Virus record (IMG/VR): IMGVR_UViG_3300042516_005475
Span: 124,001 to 188,000 of that record
Length of the DNA stretch: 64,000 nucleotides
Reading direction: 5' to 3' (one strand)
Source of the DNA: a virus
The position numbers and the translations under genes were made by a program. Under the pieces are notes generated by a model, which was given only the letters and a program-made list of their open reading frames with translations, did not search any database and was not told where the DNA came from. Below, piece by piece: positions 32,114-39,536 of this stretch (its first letter is position 1; the number at the start of each line of letters is the position of its first letter).

Positions 32114-32209
32114 CCAATGTGAGTTTGTCAGTGAGTACTCATTAAAAACTGAATGGTGGAGGTGGCTAGAAATAGCCTCTAGAGTTAAGATTCTCTTTAA
32201 AAAATCTAT

Positions 32210-32286
32210 GGCTCTTTGGTGAAATTGGATTATCATAAGACCCTACGAAGGTCCTGTTCTAGGTTCAAATCCTAGAGGAGCCACCA
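32210..32286 (+). tRNA. tRNA-Arg(ACG)
   Basis: Acceptor GGCTCTT/AGGAGCC, anticodon loop CTACGAA (ACG, read as ICG after deamination), T-arm CTAGG/CCTAG, CCA encoded. Confidence 0.85.
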
Positions 32287-32343
32287 ATTTAAAACCGTAA
32301 GTAACATAAATACTTACAGTTCATTGACAATTTTAAGAATTTC

Positions 32344-32429
32344 GGGGTATTATACCGCTAAAGAGACGGTCCAGACTGTAAATCTGGCGCTTAACAGCTC
32401 GGTAGGAGCATTACCTACATACCCCACCA
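32344..32429 (+). tRNA. tRNA-Tyr(GUA) with odd T-loop
   Basis: Acceptor GGGGTAT/ATACCCC, anticodon loop CTGTAAA (GUA), extended variable arm, CCA encoded. The T-loop reads AGCATTA between GTAGG and CCTAC, lacking the normal TTCRA. Confidence 0.8.
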
Positions 32430-32431
32430 CT

Positions 32432-32507
32432 CCACTGATAGCTCAGATGGTAGAGCGTCTCCCTGAAGAGGTGAAGGTCGCAAGCTCGAAACTTGCTCAG
32501 TGGACCA
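32432..32507 (+). tRNA. tRNA-Phe(GAA)
   Basis: Acceptor CCACTGA/TCAGTGG, D-stem GCTC/GAGC, anticodon loop CTGAAGA (GAA), CCA encoded. Confidence 0.85.
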
Positions 32508-32515
32508 TTTTTTGC

Positions 32516-32592
32516 GGGGTTGTAGCTTAATTGGTTAAAGCATCAGTCTGTCACATTGAAGAGTGCGGGTTCGAGTCCCGTCAATCCCGCCA
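32516..32592 (+). tRNA. tRNA-Asp(GUC)
   Basis: Acceptor GGGGTTG/CAATCCC with G73 discriminator, an Asp identity base; anticodon loop CTGTCAC (GUC), CCA encoded. Confidence 0.9.
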
Positions 32593-32599
32593 TAACTTT

Positions 32600-32650
32600 A
32601 AAGTAGGTATCAACGTGCTGTGTTGGTATTAAAAAGCTAACCTACTTTTT
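32600..32650 (+). ncRNA. folded RNA / terminator-like hairpin between tRNAs
   Basis: Closing 9-bp stem AAAGTAGGT/ACCTACTTT, inner 6-bp stem ATCAAC/GTTGGT with 7-nt loop, followed by a T-run. Could end tRNA-Asp transcription or be a processed small RNA. Confidence 0.45.
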
Positions 32651-32725
32651 TGAGGTTCACACAGTATTACATAGCCGCGATCGAGGCCATAATGATGTAT
32701 TAACTGATTGGCTCAGACGACCTCA
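32651..32725 (+). ncRNA. unassigned tRNA-sized structured RNA
   Basis: 75 nt closed by TGAGGT/ACCTCA with an inner GCC/GGC hairpin. No anticodon arm or T-loop can be fitted, so it is not a normal tRNA. Confidence 0.35.
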
Positions 32726-32728
32726 TAT

Positions 32729-32806
32729 ATCCGGGAATGTTCCAAGGCTAGGCGACAGAGTCTCCAAAACTCAGTGAGGTAAGTTCGATTCTTACCCCGG
32801 ATGCCA
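32729..32806 (+). tRNA. tRNA-Trp(CCA)
   Basis: Acceptor ATCCGGG/CCCGGAT with G73, anticodon loop CTCCAAA (CCA), T-loop TTCGATT, encoded CCA. D-arm is irregular. Confidence 0.85.
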
Positions 32807-32811
32807 TTTTC

Positions 32812-32886
32812 GGTACAGTAGCACAGTGGTAGTGCAGAGTCTTGATAAGGCTAAGGTCGCAGGTTCAATCCCTGCCTGTACCACCA
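32812..32886 (+). tRNA. tRNA-Ile(GAU)
   Basis: Acceptor GGTACAG/CTGTACC, anticodon loop TTGATAA (GAU), CCA encoded. The first anticodon-stem pair is mismatched. Confidence 0.85.
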
Positions 32887-32920
32887 AATTTTTAACATAC
32901 AGATGAAGGCGACAAGCTAG

Positions 32921-32992
32921 TATATGTAGAGCGGTTCTCCACCCTAACATTTACCCGGGCGGGTGATCTCGGTTCGACTCCAAGAACATATA
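32921..32992 (+). ncRNA. degenerate tRNA-like RNA
   Basis: 72 nt. Acceptor-like TATATGT/ACATATA and a T-loop TTCGACT flanked by GG/CC are present, but the middle (CACCC...GGGTG) does not give a normal anticodon arm, and no CCA is encoded. It may be a decayed tRNA or a tRNA mimic. Confidence 0.4.
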
Positions 32993-32999
32993 TTATGCA

Positions 33000-33085
33000 A
33001 CGAAGTAGTAACTGTATGGGACACTGATAGACGACTGTATTTAAAGTGTAACCGGAACAATTAGAATACAGTTGGAACGTTTCGT
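33000..33085 (+). ncRNA. unassigned long-hairpin RNA
   Basis: Nested stems ACGAA/TTCGT, then AACTGTAT/ATACAGTT (8 bp), then ACACT/AGTGT form one rod-like RNA between tRNA-like and tRNA-Asn genes. No known RNA family matches by eye. Confidence 0.4.
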
Positions 33086-33109
33086 GAAGTCCAGTAAACA
33101 CTTTTCAAC

Positions 33110-33185
33110 TCCAGAGTAGCTCAATGGTAGTAGCGACGCGCTGTTAACGCGTAGGTTGTAGGTTCGAGTCCTACCTCTGGAGCCA
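33110..33185 (+). tRNA. tRNA-Asn(GUU)
   Basis: Acceptor TCCAGAG/CTCTGGA with G73, anticodon loop CTGTTAA (GUU), CCA encoded. Confidence 0.9.
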
Positions 33186-33192
33186 ATTTTTT

Positions 33193-33307
33193 GTTTAGTG
33201 TCAGCAGGCTCATGATGCTGAAGAAAGACGCAAATAGCGCAACTTGCGGTCGTGGAGAATGAGTAGGTCTTAACACCTTGTATGGTACCTTTAAACCAAC
33301 ATTAAAC
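33193..33307 (+). ncRNA. unassigned multibranched RNA
   Basis: 115 nt closed by GTTTAGTG/CATTAAAC (8 bp with one G-U). Inside are TCAGCA/TGCTGA, CGCAA/TTGCG and AGGT/ACCT hairpins, giving a cloverleaf-like layout with no T-loop or anticodon. Confidence 0.4.
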
Positions 33308-33315
33308 ATATTTTC

Positions 33316-33399
33316 GGGCTTGTGATGAAATGGCAGACATAGCGGTCTTAGAAGCCGTTGCTGAAAAGCGTGGAGGTTCAAGTCCTCTCGAGCCCACCA
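33316..33399 (+). tRNA. tRNA-Leu(UAG)
   Basis: Acceptor GGGCTTG/CGAGCCC, anticodon loop CTTAGAA (UAG), long variable arm, CCA encoded. Confidence 0.95.
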
Positions 33400-33408
33400 A
33401 ATTCAACG

Positions 33409-33484
33409 GTGCATGTAGCTCAATTGGTAGAGCCTTGGCTTGTGGAGCCAATTGTTACGGGTTCGAGCCCCGTCATGCACACCA
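33409..33484 (+). tRNA. tRNA-His(GUG)
   Basis: Acceptor GTGCATG/CATGCAC, anticodon loop TTGTGGA (GUG), CCA encoded; a G at 33408 can supply the His-specific G-1. Confidence 0.95.
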
Positions 33485-33488
33485 TTTC

Positions 33489-33565
33489 GCGCCAAGACGG
33501 AGCTGGGTAACTGAGCAGTCTGCAAAACTGTTAAATGGTGGGTTCGATTCCCACTTGGCGCTCCA
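33489..33565 (+). tRNA. tRNA-Cys(GCA)
   Basis: Acceptor GCGCCAA/TTGGCGC with T73, anticodon loop CTGCAAA (GCA), CCA encoded. Confidence 0.95.
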
Positions 33566-33571
33566 TTTTTC

Positions 33572-33599
33572 TTGATCTTCTCTTAAATCAATCTAATAT
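33572..33599 (+). promoter_or_regulatory. leaderless sigma70-like promoter
   Basis: TTGATC-N16-TAATAT, 6 nt before ATG 33606. Confidence 0.65.
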
Positions 33600-33605
33600 T
33601 ATTAC

Positions 33606-34352
33606 ATGAAGCTTAGCTCAGCTAACAAGAAAATTGTTGTGTTCTCTGATGTACACAATGAAATTAACAAAACAAAAAAGATCATAGAAAAGGAGAGTGC
33701 AGATTATAACATTTGCCTAGGGGATTGGTTTGATAGTTTTTATTTAGATAACACCTATCATTACAAGCTTGCTGCAGAGTATCTTGTAAATGAGTTTTTA
33801 CCTAAACAGAACAATATTTCTCTTTTCGGTAATCACGACCTTCATTATTTCTTTAAAAATCAATACACCATGTGTAGCGGTTTTGAGCGTCGCAAACATG
33901 AAGCAATTAGTGAGATTATAAATTATTCTTTTGTAGATAAGTTCAAATGGTACATTTGGATTGATAACTACCTATGTACTCACGCTGGTCTGCACCCTAA
34001 TTTCATTGATCCTACATGTAAGAATAATGAAGATATTGATATCTTTCTACAAAAAGAGTCTGAGCGAGCTGATTCAGCTCTTATTGATCAACAGGAGCAT
34101 TGGTTTTACGGTGCTGGTTTTTCTCGTGGTGGTAAATATCGCCAAGGGGGCATTGTTTGGTTAGACTTCAACGATGAGTTTGAATGTGTTGAAAACCTTA
34201 ATCAGATTGTTGGTCACACTAATCAGCGCAATAATAATTGTTCAATTTTAATTAAAGACAATTCCGATAATATCTGTATTGATTGCCATCAGAACCAATA
34301 CCTAGTTATTCAAAACGAAAAAATTAATATTAAAAATTACATTGATTTGTGA
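33606..34352 (+). CDS. calcineurin-like metallophosphoesterase
   Basis: 248 aa. VVFSDVHNEINKT (D-X-H), CLGDWFD (GD), SLFGNHDLHY (GNHD), LCTHAGLHP and QIVGHTNQ complete the family set, with the GHT/N ending of the b-family protein phosphatase or Ap4A-hydrolase-like group. Predicted leaderless start. Substrate unknown; nucleotide, cyclic phosphate or protein phosphate are possible. Confidence 0.75.
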   Translation: MKLSSANKKIVVFSDVHNEINKTKKIIEKESADYNICLGDWFDSFYLDNTYHYKLAAEYLVNEFLPKQNNISLFGNHDLHYFFKNQYTMCSGFERRKHEAISEIINYSFVDKFKWYIWIDNYLCTHAGLHPNFIDPTCKNNEDIDIFLQKESERADSALIDQQEHWFYGAGFSRGGKYRQGGIVWLDFNDEFECVENLNQIVGHTNQRNNNCSILIKDNSDNICIDCHQNQYLVIQNEKINIKNYIDL

Positions 34353-34370
34353 CCGTAGTTTAGATAATAT
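34342..34370 (+). promoter_or_regulatory. leaderless sigma70-like promoter
   Basis: TTGATT-N17-TAATAT, 6 nt before ATG 34377; it overlaps the end of the preceding gene. Confidence 0.65.
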
Positions 34371-34376
34371 CTTTAT

Positions 34377-34637
34377 ATGCAAAAAGACCTATATGTTAAG
34401 GAGCCGTTTCCAGTTCGGCATGATGATCTAAAGTTTGATGGTAACAATATTGTTATTCCTTTTTACTGGGCATGTTCTATTGAGGATTATCTTAGCAAAG
34501 TTAATACTAATCAAATGGAAGAAGCAGATGTAGAAGAGCTTAAGGAGCTAAAGGCTTTTATCTCTGATGTGCTCGACTATCGTAACGATCCAAATAACTA
34601 TAAACCTTCTTCCTACCACTTCGAAGGGACTAACTAA
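34377..34637 (+). CDS. small protein, unknown
   Basis: 86 aa (MQKDLYVKEPFPVRHDDLKF), acidic helix in the middle and Tyr/Pro-rich end. Starts 6 nt after a TAATAT box. Not recognised. Confidence 0.6.
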   Translation: MQKDLYVKEPFPVRHDDLKFDGNNIVIPFYWACSIEDYLSKVNTNQMEEADVEELKELKAFISDVLDYRNDPNNYKPSSYHFEGTN

Positions 34638-34638
34638 T

Positions 34639-35235
34639 ATGGGAATGTTTGATTACGTTGATGTTCAGTATCCAGTGCCAATGCCAAAAGACCCAAAGGG
34701 GTACACTGGAACTCATAGCTTTGGTTATCAAACCAAGGATCTAGAAAATTGTCTTACTTCTTACCAGATTCGTAAAGATGGTTCTGTGTGGTGGAAGCAA
34801 GTTAAGTCAAAGTATGTGGCTGGAAATGAAAATTCAGATAGTATCTTTGGTCGTTTAGGTCGCATGGAACCTATTAGCTCCAAGTGGGTTCGTGTTGAAA
34901 ATATACCCAAGTCTATTAATGTTTACGATTATAATGAGAGCGAAAAGGGAGACTTTGACTATTTTATTGAATATGAAATCTCTTTTGCAAAGGGTAGAGT
35001 GAAAAAAGTTAAGCTTGTTAAGTTTGAGGCTAATGATAATTCAGGTCGCAAGGCGCGTACTGCTGAGTGGCAAAAGAAATGGGAACAGCGTGACAAGTTT
35101 TGTAGCAAGTGGTATTTCAAATATATTTTATCTCATTGGAATAAGTTCATTTGTAAGTCTGAAAGGATGATTCATAAAATGTTAACCTTTGCGACCAGTA
35201 ATTTATATAATACTAGTAGACGTTTGAAGTTCTAA
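34639..35235 (+). CDS. MGMFDYV-family phage protein
   Basis: 198 aa from ATG 34639. MGMFDYVDVQYPVP followed by FGYQTKDLENCLTSYQIRKD is an opening shared by many small tailed-phage proteins of unknown role. C-terminal part is basic and Trp-rich. Follows the previous stop by 1 nt. Confidence 0.65.
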   Translation: MGMFDYVDVQYPVPMPKDPKGYTGTHSFGYQTKDLENCLTSYQIRKDGSVWWKQVKSKYVAGNENSDSIFGRLGRMEPISSKWVRVENIPKSINVYDYNESEKGDFDYFIEYEISFAKGRVKKVKLVKFEANDNSGRKARTAEWQKKWEQRDKFCSKWYFKYILSHWNKFICKSERMIHKMLTFATSNLYNTSRRLKF

Positions 35236-35290
35236 TAATACCTAAGGTTATACATTACTACACGTTCCTCTGAAATTTCCCGGTTCCTCC

Positions 35291-35319
35291 TTGCAGTTCC
35301 TGGAGAAACCGCCTATATT
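35291..35319 (+). promoter_or_regulatory. early promoter
   Basis: TTGCAG, TTCCTG, N11, TATATT, with another TTCCTC repeat 13 nt upstream. Confidence 0.75.
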
Positions 35320-35328
35320 AAATGGGTA

Positions 35329-35508
35329 ATGAATAAGAACTTCAAGTCTCAGTACACCGAAACTCTCACCGAGAAGCAGTCTGCCAACCTCGCTGCCTGG
35401 CAGCGTTGGGGTGAGAAGATGAAGATGATGCGTTCCATTCACGTGGAACTCGGCCGTGTTAACGAGGCTGTTGTTGAAATTACTGAAACCGAAAATGAAC
35501 AAAACTAA
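35329..35508 (+). CDS. early small helical protein (59 aa)
   Basis: ATG 35329 to TAA 35508: MNKNFKSQYTETLTEKQSAN then AAWQRWGEKMKMMRSIHVEL. GC-rich codon use, unlike its late neighbours, with an early promoter 9 nt upstream. A larger minus-strand ORF here is a shadow. Overlaps the start of rmlA by 14 nt. Confidence 0.65.
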   Translation: MNKNFKSQYTETLTEKQSANLAAWQRWGEKMKMMRSIHVELGRVNEAVVEITETENEQN

Positions 35509-36268
35509 AGGAATTATTTTGGCTGGGGGTAATGGCTCAAGGCTTTACCCCCTTACATATGCTACATCTAAACAGCTCTTGCCTGTTTATGATAAGCCTA
35601 TGATCCACTATCCTGTTTCTCTTATGTTACAGGGAGGAATTAGAGATATCTTGATTATTGTTTCAAATGAATATTATATCCCTTTGTTCAAGAGGGCCCT
35701 AATCAAGGCTAATGCTAATATTTCTTATATTGTCCAAGAAGCTCCGTTGGGATTGGCTCACGCCTTTATTCTAGGAGAGGAGTTTATTGGTGATAGCAAT
35801 GTATGTCTAATGCTAGGAGATAATATCTTTCATGGAGAAGGTGTTAAGCAAATTGTTTACACAGCAAACAAAAATATGATTTATGGTGTCGAGGTTAAAA
35901 ACCCGAGTGACTATGGAGTCATGAAGTTTACAAAAACTATGGGGTGTGATTATCTCGAATATAATCACCTTGAAGAAATTGTAGAGAAGCCAAAAGATTA
36001 TGTTTCTAGTTACGCTGTACCTGGTCTTTATTTCTTTGATAATACTGTAGTAGAGAGAGCTAAGGCAGTTAAGCCGTCTGCTCGAGGCGAGCTTGAGATT
36101 GTTGATGTCATTAATTCTTATCTTAAAGAAGATAAGATGGCTTTTGATTTTCTAGATAATATCATATGGTTCGATTGTGGTACTCACGACCATTTGCTAG
36201 CAGCTGGTAACTATGTACAAGCTGTTCAGCAACGTACAACTCAAATCATAGGAGATGTAAACATTTAA
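35495..36268 (+). CDS. rmlA: glucose-1-phosphate thymidylyltransferase
   Basis: 257 aa from ATG 35495. KGIILAGGNGSRLYPLT, KQLLPVYDKPMIHYP, MLGDNIFHG (metal Asp) and LEEIVEKPKDY are RmlA signatures. It makes dTDP-glucose, the substrate of RmlB at 22184-23125. About 30 residues shorter than usual at the C-terminus, which normally forms the regulatory tail. Confidence 0.9.
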   Translation: MNKTKGIILAGGNGSRLYPLTYATSKQLLPVYDKPMIHYPVSLMLQGGIRDILIIVSNEYYIPLFKRALIKANANISYIVQEAPLGLAHAFILGEEFIGDSNVCLMLGDNIFHGEGVKQIVYTANKNMIYGVEVKNPSDYGVMKFTKTMGCDYLEYNHLEEIVEKPKDYVSSYAVPGLYFFDNTVVERAKAVKPSARGELEIVDVINSYLKEDKMAFDFLDNIIWFDCGTHDHLLAAGNYVQAVQQRTTQIIGDVNI

Positions 36269-36269
36269 T

Positions 36270-36452
36270 ATGAACGGAAAAGGAGACAAACCTCGTAATT
36301 GCTTCAGTAAAGACTACAAGAGCAACTACGATGAAATTAACTGGAATACTAGCTCAGAGAGTAACTTTAAAGATAGCAAGGAAACCAATGTACAAGATAA
36401 ACGTAATCTACAGAACGTGCAGCCAACCGAACAGGGACGTAAAGAGACCTGA
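36270..36452 (+). CDS. small NGKGDKPR-type phage protein
   Basis: 60 aa. MNGKGDKPRNCFSKDYKSNY DEINW is close to a short motif, (N/S)GKGD(K/R)XR...N(Y/W)DXI(N/D)W, found in small proteins of many tailed phages. Function unknown. The next gene starts 65 nt inside it. Confidence 0.6.
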   Translation: MNGKGDKPRNCFSKDYKSNYDEINWNTSSESNFKDSKETNVQDKRNLQNVQPTEQGRKET

Positions 36453-37113
36453 ATGGATGGACAATAACGGCTTCAGGCCGCATTGGTTTAACAAAGAAAA
36501 GTGCTATAACTCTATCCACAATGGGTTGGACACTTATGATAGTATTCATGTACTATTTGATGGAAATAAAAAAGATGTCCCTAAGTACATTATTCCAGAA
36601 ACTGTAGAGAATCTAGAATTCTTTCATGGAGGTAGTGATGCTCATAGCTACAACTATGTTCTTGATTATATTAAGAACAATTTTAGTGAACGAGATCTTA
36701 TCTACATTGTAGAAGACGATTATTTGCATTTGCCAACCTGGTCTAAAGCCCTCAGAGAAGGAGCTGAACTCGATTATACTGAGTATTGGACTCTTTACGA
36801 TCACCCAGACAAGTACTTTAGGGAATGTAAGCCGTGTAAGTTGTATGTAACTTATAACTACCATTGGCGTACTGCTGAATCTACAACTAACACTGTAGCT
36901 TTTAAATATCAGACCTTAATGAAGCATTGGGACATTCACAAGAAGTTCTGTGACCTTGATGCTGGTATGACCTGGGATCATGCAAAGTTCTTGGAACTAA
37001 AGGACAAGTATAATGCAGATGTCTCCTACCCTATTCAAGGATACTCAACTCATTGTGATAGTAGAGCTCTAGCTCCTAATATAGATTGGGAACATTTTAA
37101 TAAAAAGGTATGA
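36388..37113 (+). CDS. glycosyltransferase-like protein (GT-A)
   Basis: 241 aa from ATG 36388. INVIYRTCS is the first strand and DLIYIVEDDYLHLPTW carries the E-D-D motif of GT-A enzymes. Next to rmlA, so it may use the dTDP-sugar. Overlaps its neighbours (65 nt before, 4 nt after). Confidence 0.55.
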   Translation: MYKINVIYRTCSQPNRDVKRPEWMDNNGFRPHWFNKEKCYNSIHNGLDTYDSIHVLFDGNKKDVPKYIIPETVENLEFFHGGSDAHSYNYVLDYIKNNFSERDLIYIVEDDYLHLPTWSKALREGAELDYTEYWTLYDHPDKYFRECKPCKLYVTYNYHWRTAESTTNTVAFKYQTLMKHWDIHKKFCDLDAGMTWDHAKFLELKDKYNADVSYPIQGYSTHCDSRALAPNIDWEHFNKKV

Positions 37114-37490
37114 GCAAATTATTTGTACATCCTAATCTTTATGTTTCTCTTTCCCCTATTCACGGTTATGGAGTATTCACTGATAGTTTTATACCTGCTA
37201 ATACTATCATTGAAGAGTGTCATTTCATTGATGTTTGTAATGTTAATGAAGACAGTAAAACTTGTATCCGGTATCGTTTTTGCTATCCGATGCAAAACCC
37301 TGTGAAGATGGTGTTGCCATTAGGCATGGGTTGCATCTATAATCATAGCAACGAGGCCAATGCTTCTTGGAGTATTAACTTTGAGAAGAATGTATTTGTC
37401 TTTAAAACAATCAAAAATATATTTGCAAATCAAGAGATTTGTACTTATTATGGTGATGGGGAGTATTGGAAAAATACTAACGGGATATAA
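37110..37490 (+). CDS. SET-domain protein
   Basis: 126 aa. SPIHGYGVFTDSFIPANTII, CIYNHSNEANASW and ICTYYGDGEYW match the GxG, N-H-S and E-(L/I)-X-X-X-Y-G elements of SET lysine methyltransferases. It is a minimal SET core without pre-SET zinc cluster. It would transfer a methyl group to a protein lysine; the target is unknown. Confidence 0.75.
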   Translation: MSKLFVHPNLYVSLSPIHGYGVFTDSFIPANTIIEECHFIDVCNVNEDSKTCIRYRFCYPMQNPVKMVLPLGMGCIYNHSNEANASWSINFEKNVFVFKTIKNIFANQEICTYYGDGEYWKNTNGI

Positions 37491-37493
37491 ATA
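37486..37493 (+). promoter_or_regulatory. late box before tRNA-Thr
   Basis: TATAAATA, 8 nt before the tRNA-Thr 5' end; could make this a late-expressed tRNA. Confidence 0.4.
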
Positions 37494-37501
37494 ATAACAA
37501 T

Positions 37502-37576
37502 GCCGGGTTAGCTCAGCGGTAGAGCAGCTGATTTGTAATCAGCAGGTCGTCGGTTCAAGCCCGACACCCGGCTCCA
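37502..37576 (+). tRNA. tRNA-Thr(UGU)
   Basis: Acceptor GCCGGGT/ACCCGGC, anticodon loop TTTGTAA (UGU), CCA encoded. Isolated from the main array. Confidence 0.95.
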
Positions 37577-37594
37577 CTTTTAATTGAACAGTTT

Positions 37595-37717
37595 ATGGGT
37601 AAGTCATACAAGCAAGGTAAGAATCGCGAAAAGTATAGCAACGAAATTAAGAAGAAGACTAAAAATAAGAACTACTCAATTCAGCCGTTTCTTGAAGTAG
37701 TAGATAAGGAAAAATGA
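37595..37717 (+). CDS. very small basic protein (40 aa)
   Basis: ATG 37595 to TGA 37717 (MGKSYKQGKNREKYSNEIKK), Lys-rich. The ATGA overlap with the following membrane protein supports it. Confidence 0.5.
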   Translation: MGKSYKQGKNREKYSNEIKKKTKNKNYSIQPFLEVVDKEK

Positions 37718-38052
37718 ATCTATTAATTGGACTGATTTTATCAGTCTTTGTTTACATAGTTGGCTGGCATCAATTATACGGTCAATTTATTCATGAATTC
37801 TATCGTAAACACCAACATTGGCTAATATTATTAAGTATTCCAAGTACTTATTTAGCTATATACGCTAACAAACTTACTACTGAGTATTTTGATGGTAAGG
37901 TATGGCCAAATAGAATTATCTCCTTGTGTATTGGGTTGGTTGGTTTCTACATCTTATCATCTGTATATTTTGATGAAAAACCAACAATAAAAACAATTGT
38001 AGTTATGTCCTTGGCTATAGCAGCTGTGGTATTACAGATATTCTGGAAATAA
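37714..38052 (+). CDS. four-TM small membrane protein
   Basis: 112 aa with hydrophobic segments at about 3-18, 34-50, 68-84 and 92-110. No family motif seen. Inner-membrane location inferred. Confidence 0.6.
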   Translation: MNLLIGLILSVFVYIVGWHQLYGQFIHEFYRKHQHWLILLSIPSTYLAIYANKLTTEYFDGKVWPNRIISLCIGLVGFYILSSVYFDEKPTIKTIVVMSLAIAAVVLQIFWK

Positions 38053-38130
38053 TCTGTTTTAATGTATTATCATTCAATTTAAAATTAAATTGATTTAAAC
38101 CTGTTTGTAAGATTGAATCCTAATATTTTA

Positions 38131-38820
38131 TTAAAGGTTTATTTCTCGTGACATATAATGCCAATTGCCTTTATACTTATAAAAATCTAAACCGGAGTAA
38201 TATTCTTGTATTCTATTTACATTTGAACCGTAGGGATTTGGTATTATTGAAGTTATTCTTATTTCTGTTTGAAGGCTTTCTGTATTTTTAATACAATTAT
38301 CTTCATTCTGATAAGCTAACTCTTTTTGACGTTTCATTGATTGTTCAGATAAGTCTAAATTTTTTTCTGGGAGTAGATCTATAGCTCGCTGCTTTATTAA
38401 GAAAAAATCACTCCTATAAAGACCAATATCCATTGAAGCGCCATCACTTGTTAATCTATAATTTGTAGCATTCTTTTCAAATTCTTCTTTTGAACTATAT
38501 TTCTTTATTATTGAGTCTAGAGAAGCTCTAATTTTATTAAAAAATTGAGGGCCAAAATAAGATGTATCATGTGTATAAAAATAAAAGAATTTATCTTCTA
38601 CTATTTCTGGATGGTCGTTTATACACAATAATGAAGTAAACACTGTGTTGTCGTAATTTACAAAATGGTAGTTTACATTCCCTTTAACTTCCTTTTTGTA
38701 TTCCCATGGAGAACCACCTATTATAACTTCTATATTATGTTCGTTTTCTGGAATACTTGGAAGTATAACAGGTAAGGATTTTTCGTAGAATCTAAAATTA
38801 CTATTAATTACTATCCTCAT
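38131..38820 (-). CDS. paralogous pair member A, glycosyltransferase-like?
   Basis: 229 aa. Starts with a Rossmann-like strand (MRIVINSNFRFYEKSLPVIL) and includes HNIEVIIGGSPWEYK, FFYFYTHDTSYFGP and PNPYGSNV. It is a tandem duplicate of 38820-39518, sharing all these blocks. T-H-D-T may be the metal site. Function unproven. Confidence 0.55.
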   Translation of the reverse strand: MRIVINSNFRFYEKSLPVILPSIPENEHNIEVIIGGSPWEYKKEVKGNVNYHFVNYDNTVFTSLLCINDHPEIVEDKFFYFYTHDTSYFGPQFFNKIRASLDSIIKKYSSKEEFEKNATNYRLTSDGASMDIGLYRSDFFLIKQRAIDLLPEKNLDLSEQSMKRQKELAYQNEDNCIKNTESLQTEIRITSIIPNPYGSNVNRIQEYYSGLDFYKYKGNWHYMSREINL

Positions 38821-39518
38821 TATAAATTAACCTCTATATTATGTCTTGATAAATCAAAATTGCTTTTGTACTTATAAAAGTCTAGATCAGAATAATACTC
38901 TTCTATTCTTTTTACATTAGAACCATAAGGGTTTGTTACAAGATTAACTGTTCTACCTACCTTAGTTAGAGAAAGATTACTTTCTTTTAAAAACATATCC
39001 TCGTTTTTTAAACTATAAATTTTTGAATCCATTTTACCTTTTTCAGATAAATCAGTATTTTTTATAGAGGCTAGTAATGCCTTTGTTTTTTCCTCTCTAA
39101 AAAAATCTGCTCTATATAAACCCATATTCATAGAAAACCCCTCACACGTTAATTTGATATGTTTAGTATTAGCTATAAAATCTTCTTTTGAACTATATTT
39201 TTTAGCATTAAAATTAATTGCTTCTAATAATTTAACAAAAAAAGTAGGTCCTAATTTAGTGGTATCATGGATATAAAGAAAAAAGTTATTATTTTGAATA
39301 ACTTCATTATGTTCACTTGCAAAAATTAAACTAGTTAAACAAAAATTATTGTAATTAACATAGTGGTAATTTATTCCAGCTTTTTCTTCTTTTTTATACT
39401 CCCAAGGAGACCCACCAATTATTATTTCAATGTTATGAGTTTTTTCAGTAATACTAGGTAGTAGTACTGCTAGAGATTTTTCGTAAAAGTTGTAAGCGCT
39501 ATTAATTAAAATTTTCAT
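38820..39518 (-). CDS. paralogous pair member B, glycosyltransferase-like?
   Basis: 232 aa. Same blocks as 38131-38820 (KILINSAYNFYEKSLAVLL, NIEIIIGGSPWEYK, YIHDTTKLGP, TNPYGSNV). Its stop and the next start share bases. The pair probably acts on the same pathway with diverged specificity. Confidence 0.55.
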   Translation of the reverse strand: MKILINSAYNFYEKSLAVLLPSITEKTHNIEIIIGGSPWEYKKEEKAGINYHYVNYNNFCLTSLIFASEHNEVIQNNNFFLYIHDTTKLGPTFFVKLLEAINFNAKKYSSKEDFIANTKHIKLTCEGFSMNMGLYRADFFREEKTKALLASIKNTDLSEKGKMDSKIYSLKNEDMFLKESNLSLTKVGRTVNLVTNPYGSNVKRIEEYYSDLDFYKYKSNFDLSRHNIEVNL

Positions 39519-39536
39519 TTTGTTAACCGATTTTTG

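Noticed and set aside
38053-38130. AT-rich hairpin as terminator
   Set aside because: AATTTAAAATTAAATT can pair, but the stem is weak and lacks a clear T-run.
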